From assembly GCF_001975825.1 (NCBI RefSeq), contig NZ_MTKN01000033.1, positions 23,127 through 87,126 on the forward strand: a stretch of 64,000 bases of DNA, read 5' to 3'. Of this stretch, positions 28,321 through 37,024 are shown one piece after another (position 1 is the stretch's first letter; each line of letters opens with the position of its first letter). The notes beneath the pieces are model-generated. The model had not been told where the DNA came from. It ran no database searches and saw nothing but the letters and a program-made list of their open reading frames with translations. The position numbers and the translations under genes were made by a program. The DNA comes from [Flexibacter] sp. ATCC 35208. Lineage in GTDB: Bacteria > Bacteroidota > Bacteroidia > Chitinophagales > Chitinophagaceae.

Positions 28321-28444
28321 GAATTTAGATTGGTTATATAAGTAATCCGGTAAATGTAATAAATTTTTTACCCGGCTGCAAGATGGCTTCTTTAGCGCAG
28401 AAGAGGCCGGATGGCAAAACTTCTTAATTAAGTTAAAAAAATAC

Positions 28445-28452
28445 TATCTTCG
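28445..28452 (+). promoter_or_regulatory. Candidate -7 box for ychF
   Basis: TATCTTCG lies 18 bp before the ychF ATG and differs from the Bacteroidota consensus TAnnTTTG by one base. No good -33 box is seen, so this is a tentative call. Confidence 0.4.
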
Positions 28453-28470
28453 CGCAAATTTTTTAAAAAA

Positions 28471-29574
28471 ATGGCGTTACAAGCAGGAATTGTTGGATTA
28501 CCGAATGTGGGAAAATCGACATTATTTAATGCGGTAAGCAACAGCGCAAAAGCGCAGGCTAGCAACTACCGTTTTTGTACTATTGAACCTAACGTAGGAC
28601 TGGTGGATGTACCGGATACCAGACTGAGTAAACTGGCAGAACTGGTAAACCCAAACAGAATTGTACCTACTACCATTGAATTTGTAGACATCGCCGGTCT
28701 GGTAAAAGGTGCCAGTAAAGGTGAAGGTCTGGGAAACAAGTTCCTCGCCAATATCCGTGAGGTAGACGCCATCGTGCACGTGATCCGTTGTTTCGAAGAT
28801 GACAACATCCTCCGTGAGGAAGGTGCGATCAACCCGATCGGCGACAAGGAAATCATCGATACCGAGCTTCAGCTGAAAGACCTGGAAAGTGTGGAAAAGA
28901 AAATCGCCCGTACTGAAAAGATGGCGAAGACCGGTGGTGATCCGAAAGCAAAGAAAGAATACGAAATCCTGAAACAATGCCAGGAACACCTGGAAAAAGG
29001 TAAAAATATCCGTGAACTGGGTCTGAGCAAGGAAGACAGTGTTGCTATTGCAGACCTGTTCCTGCTGACAGCAAAACCAGTGCTGTATGTAGCTAACGTA
29101 GACGAAGGCAGCATGCACACTGGCAATAAATATTCCCAGGCGCTGCAGGAAGGTGTTAAAGCCGAAGGCGCACAGGTGATCGTGATGAACAATACCATCG
29201 AAGCACAGATCTCTGAAATGGAAGATCCGGCAGACAAGGAACTGTTCCTTTCTGAATACAGCCTGACTGAGCCAGGTCTGAACCGCCTGATCCGTTCTGC
29301 TTACAACCTGCTGGAACTGATCACCTACTTCACAGCGGGTGTGCAGGAAGTAAGGGCGTGGACCATCCATAAAGGCTGGAAAGCTCCACAGGCAGCGAGC
29401 GTGATCCACACGGATTTCGAAAAAGGTTTCATCAAAGCGGAAGTAATTGCTTATGATGATTATGTTAAATATGGTTCAGAAGCAGCTGCCAGAGATAACG
29501 GCCGCTTTAGAATTGAAGGTAAAGAGTATATCGTAGCGGATGGTGATGTTATGCACTTCCGTTTTAATGTATAA
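28471..29574 (+). CDS. ychF: Redox-regulated ATPase YchF
   Basis: The 367-residue protein has the Obg-HflX-type G domain with P-loop GLPNVGKSTL (residues 9-18), the switch segment VDIAGLVKGASKGEGLGN, and a C-terminal TGS domain that ends PQAASVIHTDFEKGFIKAEVIAY. The length and motifs match YchF/OLA1, a universally conserved P-loop protein that prefers ATP, binds ribosomes and is linked to oxidative stress control. It stands alone, divergent from the Spm-like gene, and is followed by a hairpin at 29619-29649. Confidence 0.97.
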   Translation: MALQAGIVGLPNVGKSTLFNAVSNSAKAQASNYRFCTIEPNVGLVDVPDTRLSKLAELVNPNRIVPTTIEFVDIAGLVKGASKGEGLGNKFLANIREVDAIVHVIRCFEDDNILREEGAINPIGDKEIIDTELQLKDLESVEKKIARTEKMAKTGGDPKAKKEYEILKQCQEHLEKGKNIRELGLSKEDSVAIADLFLLTAKPVLYVANVDEGSMHTGNKYSQALQEGVKAEGAQVIVMNNTIEAQISEMEDPADKELFLSEYSLTEPGLNRLIRSAYNLLELITYFTAGVQEVRAWTIHKGWKAPQAASVIHTDFEKGFIKAEVIAYDDYVKYGSEAAARDNGRFRIEGKEYIVADGDVMHFRFNV

Positions 29575-29618
29575 AAGATGCTTCACGGCTTTTAGGGCCG
29601 ATGAGGGTTACAACAAAA

Positions 29619-29649
29619 GACGCCCTGGGCCATCTGGTCCCAGGGCGTC
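29619..29649 (+). terminator. Hairpin after ychF
   Basis: A perfect 11-bp GC-rich stem (29619-29629 with 29639-29649, 9-nt loop) lies 44 bp after the ychF stop. It lacks a T-run, so it may be a weak terminator or a transcript-end stabiliser. Confidence 0.45.
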
Positions 29650-29774
29650 GCCTATTTCAGGGGGCTTTAATTCCTGCTTACACACGATCTGATTCTCTGA
29701 TAGCCCCGTTTTTTAAACTGGTAATTAATCCTTTCCCGTAAATATTTTTTCCTCTCCATTAATCTTTCCTTTAT

Positions 29775-29782
29775 TATATTTG
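29775..29782 (+). promoter_or_regulatory. -7 box of the TonB receptor-sulfatase unit
   Basis: TATATTTG matches the Bacteroidota -7 consensus TAnnTTTG exactly and lies 61 bp before the ATG. The -33 region, around 29749-29755, is T-rich but not a clear TTTG. Confidence 0.55.
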
Positions 29783-29800
29783 TCTACTTATTTAGTAGAC
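29782..29800. promoter_or_regulatory. Perfect inverted repeat at the transcription start, candidate operator
   Basis: GTCTACT and AGTAGAC form a perfect 7-bp inverted repeat with a 5-bp spacer, touching the last base of the -7 box at 29775-29782. The place and size suit a repressor dimer site that blocks the start of transcription. The RNA could also fold as a hairpin at its 5' end. No copy was found upstream of the second receptor. Confidence 0.5.
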
Positions 29801-29843
29801 TAATGGCCATTGTCTCTCAAATTAAAAATATCGTCGCAAAAAA

Positions 29844-32606
29844 ATGAGAGCAATATTAGCACTGATAGGCATGTTGATGACTATAACAGCACATGCACAA
29901 TTAACGGGGAAAGTAGTAGATCCGGATACAGGCACCCCTGTTCCGGGAGCGAGTGTATTGATTAAGTCTACCACGACAGGGGCGCTGACCGATACGGCGG
30001 GGGTATTCCATTTACCTTTTTCGGGGGCATTTCCCGTGAAGCTGGTGGTGACTTACGTTGGTTATGGTAATAAGGAAGTGGTGCTAAAGAATGCCAGCTT
30101 TGTTACAATTACGTTATCTGAAAAACAAATTACACACTTGAATGACGTGGTAGTGACAGCGTCACGTCATTCGGAATCCATCCTGCGTTCACCGGTTACC
30201 ATCGAGAAGTTAAGCAGCAGGCAGCTGGCAGAAAGCCCGGCCGTGAGTGCCTATGAGGCGATTTCTTCACTAAAGGGGGTGAATACGTTGAATACGAGTT
30301 TGCTGTTTACAGTGTATAATACACGTGGGTTCCAGAATCCTACGAATTTGCGGTTTGTACAGCTGGTAGATGGGATGGATAATCAGTCGCCGGTATTGAA
30401 CTTCCCAATAGCGAATACGATTGGCGCAGGGGATCTGGATGTGGAGAGTGTGGAGTTGATACCGGGGGCGTCTTCGGCGCTGTACGGGTTGAGTGCAACG
30501 AATGGGTTGGTAAATACAATCACGAAGGATCCATGGTTGCATCAGGGGCTGAGTTTTAATTATAAAGGAGGGGTAAATAATCTTCATAATCCTTATAACT
30601 ATGTGTCACCCTCAGCATATACCAGTATTTCATTGCGGTATGCGAAAGCGATTTCTGACCGGTTGGCATTTAAAGTGAACTTTGCATATACCCGTGGGAG
30701 TGATTGGGCTTCCGGTGATACTGCCAGGCAGACAAATTTGAATGCAGGAATTGGGTATGGTTCAATAGGCACACGTCAGGATCCCGGGTACAATGGTGTG
30801 AATGTGTATGGCGATGAAAGTTATCGGACATTGACTCTGAATAGCCAGAGTGTGGTAGTAAGCCGCACAGGTTATAAAGAAGCCGAGCTGACTGATTATG
30901 CATCTAAATTGCTGAAAGCAGATGCAACCTTAGTGTATAAATTCAATAATGATACCCGGTTGTCTTATTCTTACAAAGGTGGTATCGTTGATAATATTTT
31001 TACCCGTGCAAATAAGCTGAAGTTTAAAAACTACACAGTACAACAGCATGGGATCACATTTAAATCTCCTGTGATCTCTTATAAGGGATATGTGAATACG
31101 GAGAACTCAGGGGATTCTTATAATATCCGTTTCCTGGCTGATAATATTAATCGTACGTGGAAGAGCGATAGCCAGTGGTATAGTGATTTTACTACCGCAT
31201 TTAATAGTAACTATTCTTCTGAAGGGAATATGAATACTGCCCTGCAGGCCGCAAGAACCGCTGCTGATAACGGTCGTATTGAAGCAGGTACTACCTCTTT
31301 TAATCATATAGCCGATAGTTTAAAACGCATTGGCAGCTGGACTTCAGGTGCGAAGTTTATTTCCAGAGGGTATTTTATTCATAATGAATTGCAGGCGGAT
31401 CTGTCTAAATGGACCTCTAAAATTTTGGATGTGCAGATTGGTGCAGATTACAGATTTAGTTCTTTGCGCTCTGATGGTACCTTTTATCCTGATACTACGG
31501 GAAGTCCTATTACCACATGGAAAGGCGGTGCTTTTGTGCAGTTAAGCAGGGAGATTATTCCCGGCAAATTAAAAGCGACAGGTTCCGTGCGCTATGATAA
31601 GGCACAATATATAGATGGACAATTCACTTCACGGCTTGGGTTGGTGTATTCTCCTACACCTCAGCATAATTTTCGTTTATCTTTTCAGAATGGTTACCGA
31701 ATGCCTGTATTCCAGGATGCGTGGGCAAATCTGCGCTTAGGTACTACGCAGGTATTGGGTGGTATCAAACAGAACCTGCAATCCTATGATATCATAGGGA
31801 ACTCTTACTTCACTTCCAGTATAACAGCGTTTAATACGGCTGTCAACAAAGCTGTGAACGCAGGTACAGACAGGGATGAAGCTATTCAGGCGAATAAATC
31901 CCTGCTGGTAGCTGCGCCTATCAATTACATCAAACCAGAGAAGAACTTAACATTTGAACTGGGCTATAAGGGCTCATTGTTGAATGATAAATTGTTTGTG
32001 GATGTATCTGCTTTCTGGGTACAGTTTGATGGATTTATACAGGGTATTGGCGTGGGTAAAGTAAATCTCTCATCTGGGATATCCAACGATAGTCTGGCAG
32101 CAATCGCAGTAGCCGGAGGTAATTATTCCAGTTATTCTGTGTATACGAATACACCTTCTAAAGTATATAACTATGGAGTATCTCTGGGTGTAGATTATGT
32201 ATTACCAAAAGATTATCATTTCTCTGCGAATGCGACTTATAATGGGTTTGATCAGGCAGGGACGAAGGATGCTTACCTGAGTTCAGGAGGGTTTAATACG
32301 CCCAGTTTTAGTGGAAGCTTTAGTTTGGGGAATACGCATGTGTATAAAAACTTTGGATTTAATGTGGCTTATCGCTGGTCAGGTGGTATTAACTGGGTGT
32401 CCAGTATTGCGAATGGATATGTACCGGCATGGGGTTCACTGGATGCGCAGGTTTCCTATCATATTCCCGCAGCGAAGAGTACGATCAGGATCGGTGGAAG
32501 CAATATCCTGAACAAATATTATACGCAGTATATGAGTGGGCCTTCTATTGGCGGCTTGTATTATGCGAGCTTCACTTTTGATGAATTATTCAGTAAAAAG
32601 CACTAA
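29844..32606 (+). CDS. TonB-dependent outer-membrane receptor with CarboxypepD_reg-like N-terminus
   Basis: The 920-residue protein has a signal peptide (MRAILALIGMLMTITAHAQ), an N-terminal carboxypeptidase-regulatory-like beta domain (GKVVDPDTGTPVPGASV), then a plug that starts LNDVVVTASR and contains VDGMDNQSPVLN and VELIPGASSALYG, and a 22-strand-type barrel to the C-terminus. It differs from SusC in length, and no SusD gene is nearby, so it probably takes up a small substrate by TonB energy and not a glycan through a Sus system. The sulfatase gene starts 3 bp after its stop. A paralogue is encoded in the opposite direction at 34122-36872. Confidence 0.93.
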   Translation: MRAILALIGMLMTITAHAQLTGKVVDPDTGTPVPGASVLIKSTTTGALTDTAGVFHLPFSGAFPVKLVVTYVGYGNKEVVLKNASFVTITLSEKQITHLNDVVVTASRHSESILRSPVTIEKLSSRQLAESPAVSAYEAISSLKGVNTLNTSLLFTVYNTRGFQNPTNLRFVQLVDGMDNQSPVLNFPIANTIGAGDLDVESVELIPGASSALYGLSATNGLVNTITKDPWLHQGLSFNYKGGVNNLHNPYNYVSPSAYTSISLRYAKAISDRLAFKVNFAYTRGSDWASGDTARQTNLNAGIGYGSIGTRQDPGYNGVNVYGDESYRTLTLNSQSVVVSRTGYKEAELTDYASKLLKADATLVYKFNNDTRLSYSYKGGIVDNIFTRANKLKFKNYTVQQHGITFKSPVISYKGYVNTENSGDSYNIRFLADNINRTWKSDSQWYSDFTTAFNSNYSSEGNMNTALQAARTAADNGRIEAGTTSFNHIADSLKRIGSWTSGAKFISRGYFIHNELQADLSKWTSKILDVQIGADYRFSSLRSDGTFYPDTTGSPITTWKGGAFVQLSREIIPGKLKATGSVRYDKAQYIDGQFTSRLGLVYSPTPQHNFRLSFQNGYRMPVFQDAWANLRLGTTQVLGGIKQNLQSYDIIGNSYFTSSITAFNTAVNKAVNAGTDRDEAIQANKSLLVAAPINYIKPEKNLTFELGYKGSLLNDKLFVDVSAFWVQFDGFIQGIGVGKVNLSSGISNDSLAAIAVAGGNYSSYSVYTNTPSKVYNYGVSLGVDYVLPKDYHFSANATYNGFDQAGTKDAYLSSGGFNTPSFSGSFSLGNTHVYKNFGFNVAYRWSGGINWVSSIANGYVPAWGSLDAQVSYHIPAAKSTIRIGGSNILNKYYTQYMSGPSIGGLYYASFTFDELFSKKH

Positions 32607-32609
32607 TAA

Positions 32610-34049
32610 ATGAAAAGAAGATTTTTGTTACCTGTCGCATTGGGCACAGCTGTATTGTGCAGCTTTACAGGCAAAAAGCCGGCGCCTAACCGTCCGCCGA
32701 ATGTCATTGTAATATTGGCAGATGACTTAGGATATAGTGATCTGCAGGCGTATGGAAATACGAAAGTACGGACGCCAAATATAGATGGATTAGGGAAAAG
32801 TGGGATACGGTTCACCACTGCATATGCAGCAGCGCCAATTTGTTCTCCTTCCCGTGCGGGGTTGATCACGGGGCGTAGCCAGGTACGATTTGGATATGAA
32901 TTTATGCCAGATGGTAGTGGGGCTGCACAGAATGGGTTGCCAGCTTCTGAGCTCACGCTGGCGCAGTTGCTGCATGCGCAGGGGTATGCTACTGGCATCG
33001 TAGGCAAATGGCACCTGGGTACTGGTGATGGCTTCTATCCTGATCAGAAAGGATTTGATTACAGCTATTATTTTCAGGCAGGGTTATCTCCTTATACAGA
33101 AGGGGAACTGGATACCACTAAATATGTGGGCATTCGTGCACCATGGGCATTGACGGATAAGATTGCATGGACACCACGTAAGGGTGCGACTGCTATTCGA
33201 GAAGGCAGAGAGGTCGTGCAGGATACGGGTTACCTTACTTTTTCTTTGGCTAATAAAGCTTCGCAGTTTATACAGCAGCATAAAGACAAGCCTTACTTTT
33301 TATACCTGACCTTTAATGCGCCGCATGATCCATTCCAGGTGCCAAAGGCTTATTACAACAGGATAACTACAGAGAAGGATTCTCTTAAACGTATATACTA
33401 TGGTATGATTGAAGCACTGGATGATGCTGTGGGTCAGGTATTGGCGCAGGTGAAAGCATCTGGTCAGGAAGATAATACGATCATTTTCTTTACCAGTGAT
33501 AATGGTGGTGCAAGTTATACCCGTGCGACAGATAATTATCCTTTGCGGGGTGGCAAGTGTACGCACTTTGAAGGTGGTTTGTCTGTACCATTTTATGTAC
33601 GCTATACGGGGCATATAGCCAGCGGCGTGACATCAGCACAGGAGATATCTTCGCTGGATATTTTTGCTACTGCTGCGGCATTGTCCGGTGCGACACTACC
33701 TGCTGACAGGACTTATGATGGAGTGAACCTTGTACCTTTTTTACAAAAGGGAACGTTGAATAAGCATCCCCATGAGCAATTTGTTTGGAGAAGTGGGTTT
33801 TCAAAAGCGTTTAGGAGTGGGAACTGGAAGTTAGTGGTGAATGAGCATGATAAAAAAGAATGGTTGTTTGATCTGTCTAAGGATAGGGAAGAGAAAAATG
33901 ATCTGTCAGCGTCACATCCGAAGGAGTTGAAACAATTGAAGGAGGAGTTGAAGAAGTATGAGGATACGCAGGTGCATTCTCCTTTGTGGGAGAGTCGGTA
34001 TAATGCGACAGTTTCGGAGAGAGGGGAGGAATATACTTTCCCGATTTAA
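32610..34049 (+). CDS. Formylglycine-type sulfatase (arylsulfatase family S1)
   Basis: The 479-residue protein has a signal peptide, the N-terminal metal-binding pair in ILADDLGYSD (Asp 38 and 39), and the sulfatase signature ICSPSRAGLITGR with Cys 78, which is the residue converted to formylglycine by the maturation enzyme. A later FFTSDNGG gives further calcium ligands. It hydrolyses a sulfate ester, probably in the periplasm. The gene is coupled to the upstream TonB receptor gene (3-bp gap), so the receptor may import the sulfated compound or the sulfatase may act on the receptor ligand. The formylglycine-generating enzyme is not seen in this window. Substrate unknown. Confidence 0.93.
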   Translation: MKRRFLLPVALGTAVLCSFTGKKPAPNRPPNVIVILADDLGYSDLQAYGNTKVRTPNIDGLGKSGIRFTTAYAAAPICSPSRAGLITGRSQVRFGYEFMPDGSGAAQNGLPASELTLAQLLHAQGYATGIVGKWHLGTGDGFYPDQKGFDYSYYFQAGLSPYTEGELDTTKYVGIRAPWALTDKIAWTPRKGATAIREGREVVQDTGYLTFSLANKASQFIQQHKDKPYFLYLTFNAPHDPFQVPKAYYNRITTEKDSLKRIYYGMIEALDDAVGQVLAQVKASGQEDNTIIFFTSDNGGASYTRATDNYPLRGGKCTHFEGGLSVPFYVRYTGHIASGVTSAQEISSLDIFATAAALSGATLPADRTYDGVNLVPFLQKGTLNKHPHEQFVWRSGFSKAFRSGNWKLVVNEHDKKEWLFDLSKDREEKNDLSASHPKELKQLKEELKKYEDTQVHSPLWESRYNATVSERGEEYTFPI

Positions 34050-34062
34050 ATATTTTTGAGTA

Positions 34063-34107
34063 CTAAATTGAAACGCTTTTGCCGATGGCAAAAGCGTTTC
34101 AATTTAG
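34063..34107. terminator. Bidirectional terminator between convergent receptor units
   Basis: A perfect 21-bp stem (34063-34083 with 34087-34107) with a 3-nt loop sits between the stop of the sulfatase (34049) and the stop of the second TonB receptor (34122). Its symmetry lets it serve both strands. A T-run follows on the plus side (34113-34119). Confidence 0.8.
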
Positions 34108-34121
34108 AGGTTGTTTTTTAT

Positions 34122-36872
34122 TTATTTCAGAAGGTCTTCGAAAAGCAAAGAGATATAATAAATACCTCCTGCCTTTGGATTACCAAATGATGTTTGATAA
34201 TAGTGGTTAGTTATATTCGAACCACCAACTTTAATTGTCGCATTCACTTTTGGAATTCTATAGTTCACCTGTGCATCCAGCGTAGCATACGCCGCTACTT
34301 CACCCTGCACAAAACTACTATTCCACGTAAACGCATCCTGCCATCTGTACATCACATTAAATCCAAGATTCTTATATACATTCCTATTTGACAAACCTAG
34401 ATTGAAACGATATTTAGGCGTGTTAAATGAATTAGATAATGTCTTTGAATCCTTCGTGATATCATTGTAAGATACATTGCCAGTAATGGTCCATTTACCA
34501 ATCAAATATTCCAGTCCCAACGCTCCCCCTTGTGTGACCACATCAGTAGGATTGTTTACATAAGTCGCAAAGATATTTGCTCTGCTAAATGATGGATCGG
34601 AAGCCAGCGGCTGTGTAGGTTGGATCAGTACCAGGTAAGAAAGGAAGTTTTTATACTTGCTGTAATAGTAGTAAGCATCTATCAACAGGCGGTTATTGAT
34701 CAGCCCCTTATAACCTACTTCATAAGAACTCACGCTCTCAGGTCTGAACTTACCAAAGGTATACGTTTCCAGTTTGGTAGGATCACCGGTTGCAGCATAT
34801 TGCTGAACGCTTGCCTGTGTATAGCCTTTTGTATTATACAGGTCATACTTTGAGATCAATGCAGGCAAGCCACCAATCAGTCTTGTATTGGAGCGGATAG
34901 GTAAATCTATGTACTGGTCCTGGTTGGTAGGATTACGATAAGCTGTCTGGAAGGAGAGCCGGATATTGTGTTGTGGTGCTACTGTGAATACACCAGAGAT
35001 ACGGGGTGTAAACCTGCCATCAAAGTTTTCGTTCTTATCATAGCGCACAGAACCTGTCAGTTTAATCCTGTCATTTATCAGTTTCTTCCCCACCTGTACA
35101 AAGCCACCGTATTCATTGATTCCAATACGTCCGTTTGCATCGTCGAAGATGGTACCGTCTGAGTTAAGTGCGTAATGGCGGAAACTAGCTCCTGCCTGCA
35201 ATTCCAGTACTTTTACATGATCCGTGAAATCATAGAATCCTTCATAGTGGTACAGGTTTGTTTTATCATTGAATTTAGCACCATTACGATCAGTACCAAA
35301 CCCGATGTAGCGTTCCGTAATTGTCTTTTTCGCTGTGTTAAAGTTTTCAGAACCTGGTACTAAACGGTTTCTGTCTGCATATCCACGGGCAATGGCATGT
35401 GCTTCCAGATCCGTCTTTACACCCGGTGCACCCTGAAATACACCCAGTCTTGCCTGATTGTAAACAGTGGCATATTCTGCAAACCAGCCACCTGTTACAG
35501 CGCCATTAGCATCGTAGGTAGCACTTGGGCTGTAAGTTTCATTGAGCAGGGTACCAAGCGCAGTCGCGTTGTAGGCTTCGCCGGAACGTTCCTGTGTGGT
35601 ATATGCTCTTAAATAGAAGCGTTTGCCTCTCAGTTCCACCTTATACTGTCCCATGTCGAAATTGCGGAGAGAGTAGCGGTCGGAGCCGGTATACACCGTG
35701 GTACCTTTACCCCAGTTACCCTGAATAATACCTTCCAGGTTATCGGTGAATTTATAATGTAAAGCACCGCTTAATTTTAGACTTTTAGTACCATAATCCA
35801 CCAGGTCTTTTTCCCTGTAACCGGTACGTGACACCGCCACCCCATTCAGGTAACCTGCGCTGGTGCCATAGGTAGTTGTGATTTCATCACCATACACATT
35901 CACCCCATCATAATTGGGATCTGAGGCATGTGAGAAACCCGCTTTTGTCTTGCCATTTAAACGGTCATAATTAGTAGAATCCAAAGCCTGCCAGTCATCT
36001 GCCTGCAGGTAGCAGAGGTTCAGCTTAAATGCAAAGCGACCAAAAGCTTTTGCATAGCGGGCAGCAATGTCCGGGATAAAACCTACATAAGGTTGTTGTT
36101 GCTTACCTACATGGTTTACACCACTCTGCAACCGAAGGCTCAGTCCCTGGTATTCAAAAGGGCTTTTGCTGGTCATAAGCAGGGTACCGTTCATACCACC
36201 TGCACCGTACAGGGCGGAAGATGCACCGGGCAGTAATTCAACAGAAGCGACATCCAGTTCGGAGAGGCCTAATATGTTTCCTACAGAGAAGTTGAGACCG
36301 GGGGCCTGGTTATCCATGCCATCTACCAGCTGATTAAAACGGGTGTTTCCATTCGTATTGAAACCACGGGTCGTTACGGTACGGAAGGTGAGGCTTTGCA
36401 TACTGGTTTCTACGCCTTTCAGAGAGGGGAGTGCATCGTAGAAATTGGGGGTAGGTGTTTCCCTGATGGCGGTAGCATTGAGTTTTTCGATAGACACCGG
36501 GGAGGCAAGGATAGATTCTGATACACGGCTGGCGGCGACTACTACTTCTTCACCCAGGATTTCGGTGGAGCTCAGCTGAATATTGTTACTTTCTTCATTC
36601 GAGACCTGTACCTGTTCGCTTTTAAAACCTACGGATGAGAAAATAAGTGTCAGCGGCAACGATCGGGTCGTGTTGAATTTATAGTGGCCGCTGCCATCGG
36701 TGATAGTCCCCGACAGGGTACCTTTTAAACTAACGGTTACACCAGGTAGGGGTTCGCCGGTAGTCTTATTAGTTACGGTACCGGTAATGGTCTTTTGCTG
36801 GGCGTATGCTAACGTGAAAAGCTGTAATAACAGCATACAGCACAGACTGGCTTTTACAAAGCAGTTCTTCAT
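34122..36872 (-). CDS. TonB-dependent outer-membrane receptor, paralogue of the upstream receptor
   Basis: The 916-residue protein has a signal peptide ending AYAQ, a CarboxypepD_reg-like domain (ITGTVTNKTTGEPLPGVTV), a plug with GEEVVVAASRVSESILASP, VDGMDNQAPGLN and VELLPGASSALYG, and a long barrel. These segments match the receptor at 29844-32606 closely in order and spacing, so the two are paralogues, now in inverted orientation around the sulfatase. It is monocistronic. Its upstream region lacks the inverted repeat found at the other receptor, so control probably differs. Ligand unknown. Confidence 0.92.
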   Translation of the reverse strand: MKNCFVKASLCCMLLLQLFTLAYAQQKTITGTVTNKTTGEPLPGVTVSLKGTLSGTITDGSGHYKFNTTRSLPLTLIFSSVGFKSEQVQVSNEESNNIQLSSTEILGEEVVVAASRVSESILASPVSIEKLNATAIRETPTPNFYDALPSLKGVETSMQSLTFRTVTTRGFNTNGNTRFNQLVDGMDNQAPGLNFSVGNILGLSELDVASVELLPGASSALYGAGGMNGTLLMTSKSPFEYQGLSLRLQSGVNHVGKQQQPYVGFIPDIAARYAKAFGRFAFKLNLCYLQADDWQALDSTNYDRLNGKTKAGFSHASDPNYDGVNVYGDEITTTYGTSAGYLNGVAVSRTGYREKDLVDYGTKSLKLSGALHYKFTDNLEGIIQGNWGKGTTVYTGSDRYSLRNFDMGQYKVELRGKRFYLRAYTTQERSGEAYNATALGTLLNETYSPSATYDANGAVTGGWFAEYATVYNQARLGVFQGAPGVKTDLEAHAIARGYADRNRLVPGSENFNTAKKTITERYIGFGTDRNGAKFNDKTNLYHYEGFYDFTDHVKVLELQAGASFRHYALNSDGTIFDDANGRIGINEYGGFVQVGKKLINDRIKLTGSVRYDKNENFDGRFTPRISGVFTVAPQHNIRLSFQTAYRNPTNQDQYIDLPIRSNTRLIGGLPALISKYDLYNTKGYTQASVQQYAATGDPTKLETYTFGKFRPESVSSYEVGYKGLINNRLLIDAYYYYSKYKNFLSYLVLIQPTQPLASDPSFSRANIFATYVNNPTDVVTQGGALGLEYLIGKWTITGNVSYNDITKDSKTLSNSFNTPKYRFNLGLSNRNVYKNLGFNVMYRWQDAFTWNSSFVQGEVAAYATLDAQVNYRIPKVNATIKVGGSNITNHYYQTSFGNPKAGGIYYISLLFEDLLK

Positions 36873-36949
36873 ATAGTGGCGATTTTTCGATTTTGATTGA
36901 CGGGGTGTATAATTTTAATTGAATATAGGTAAATTATGTTAATAAAAAC

Positions 36950-36990
36950 AAAAAGGAAGGCTTCCGCTGTACGTGGAAGTCTTCCTTTTT
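36950..36990 (-). terminator. Terminator of the RND efflux operon
   Basis: A 16-bp stem (36950-36965 with 36975-36990, one G-U pair, 9-nt loop) lies 35 bp beyond the stop of the pump gene at 37025. The A-rich arm gives a U-run on the minus-strand transcript. Confidence 0.75.
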
Positions 36991-37024
36991 GGCGCTGGCT
37001 TGCGGCCGGCTTTATTAAATTGAA

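Noticed and set aside
29776..29800. Repeat at the first TonB receptor as part of a CRISPR or mobile element
   Set aside because: It is a single 7-5-7 inverted repeat next to a -7 box. There are no direct repeats or transposase features around it.
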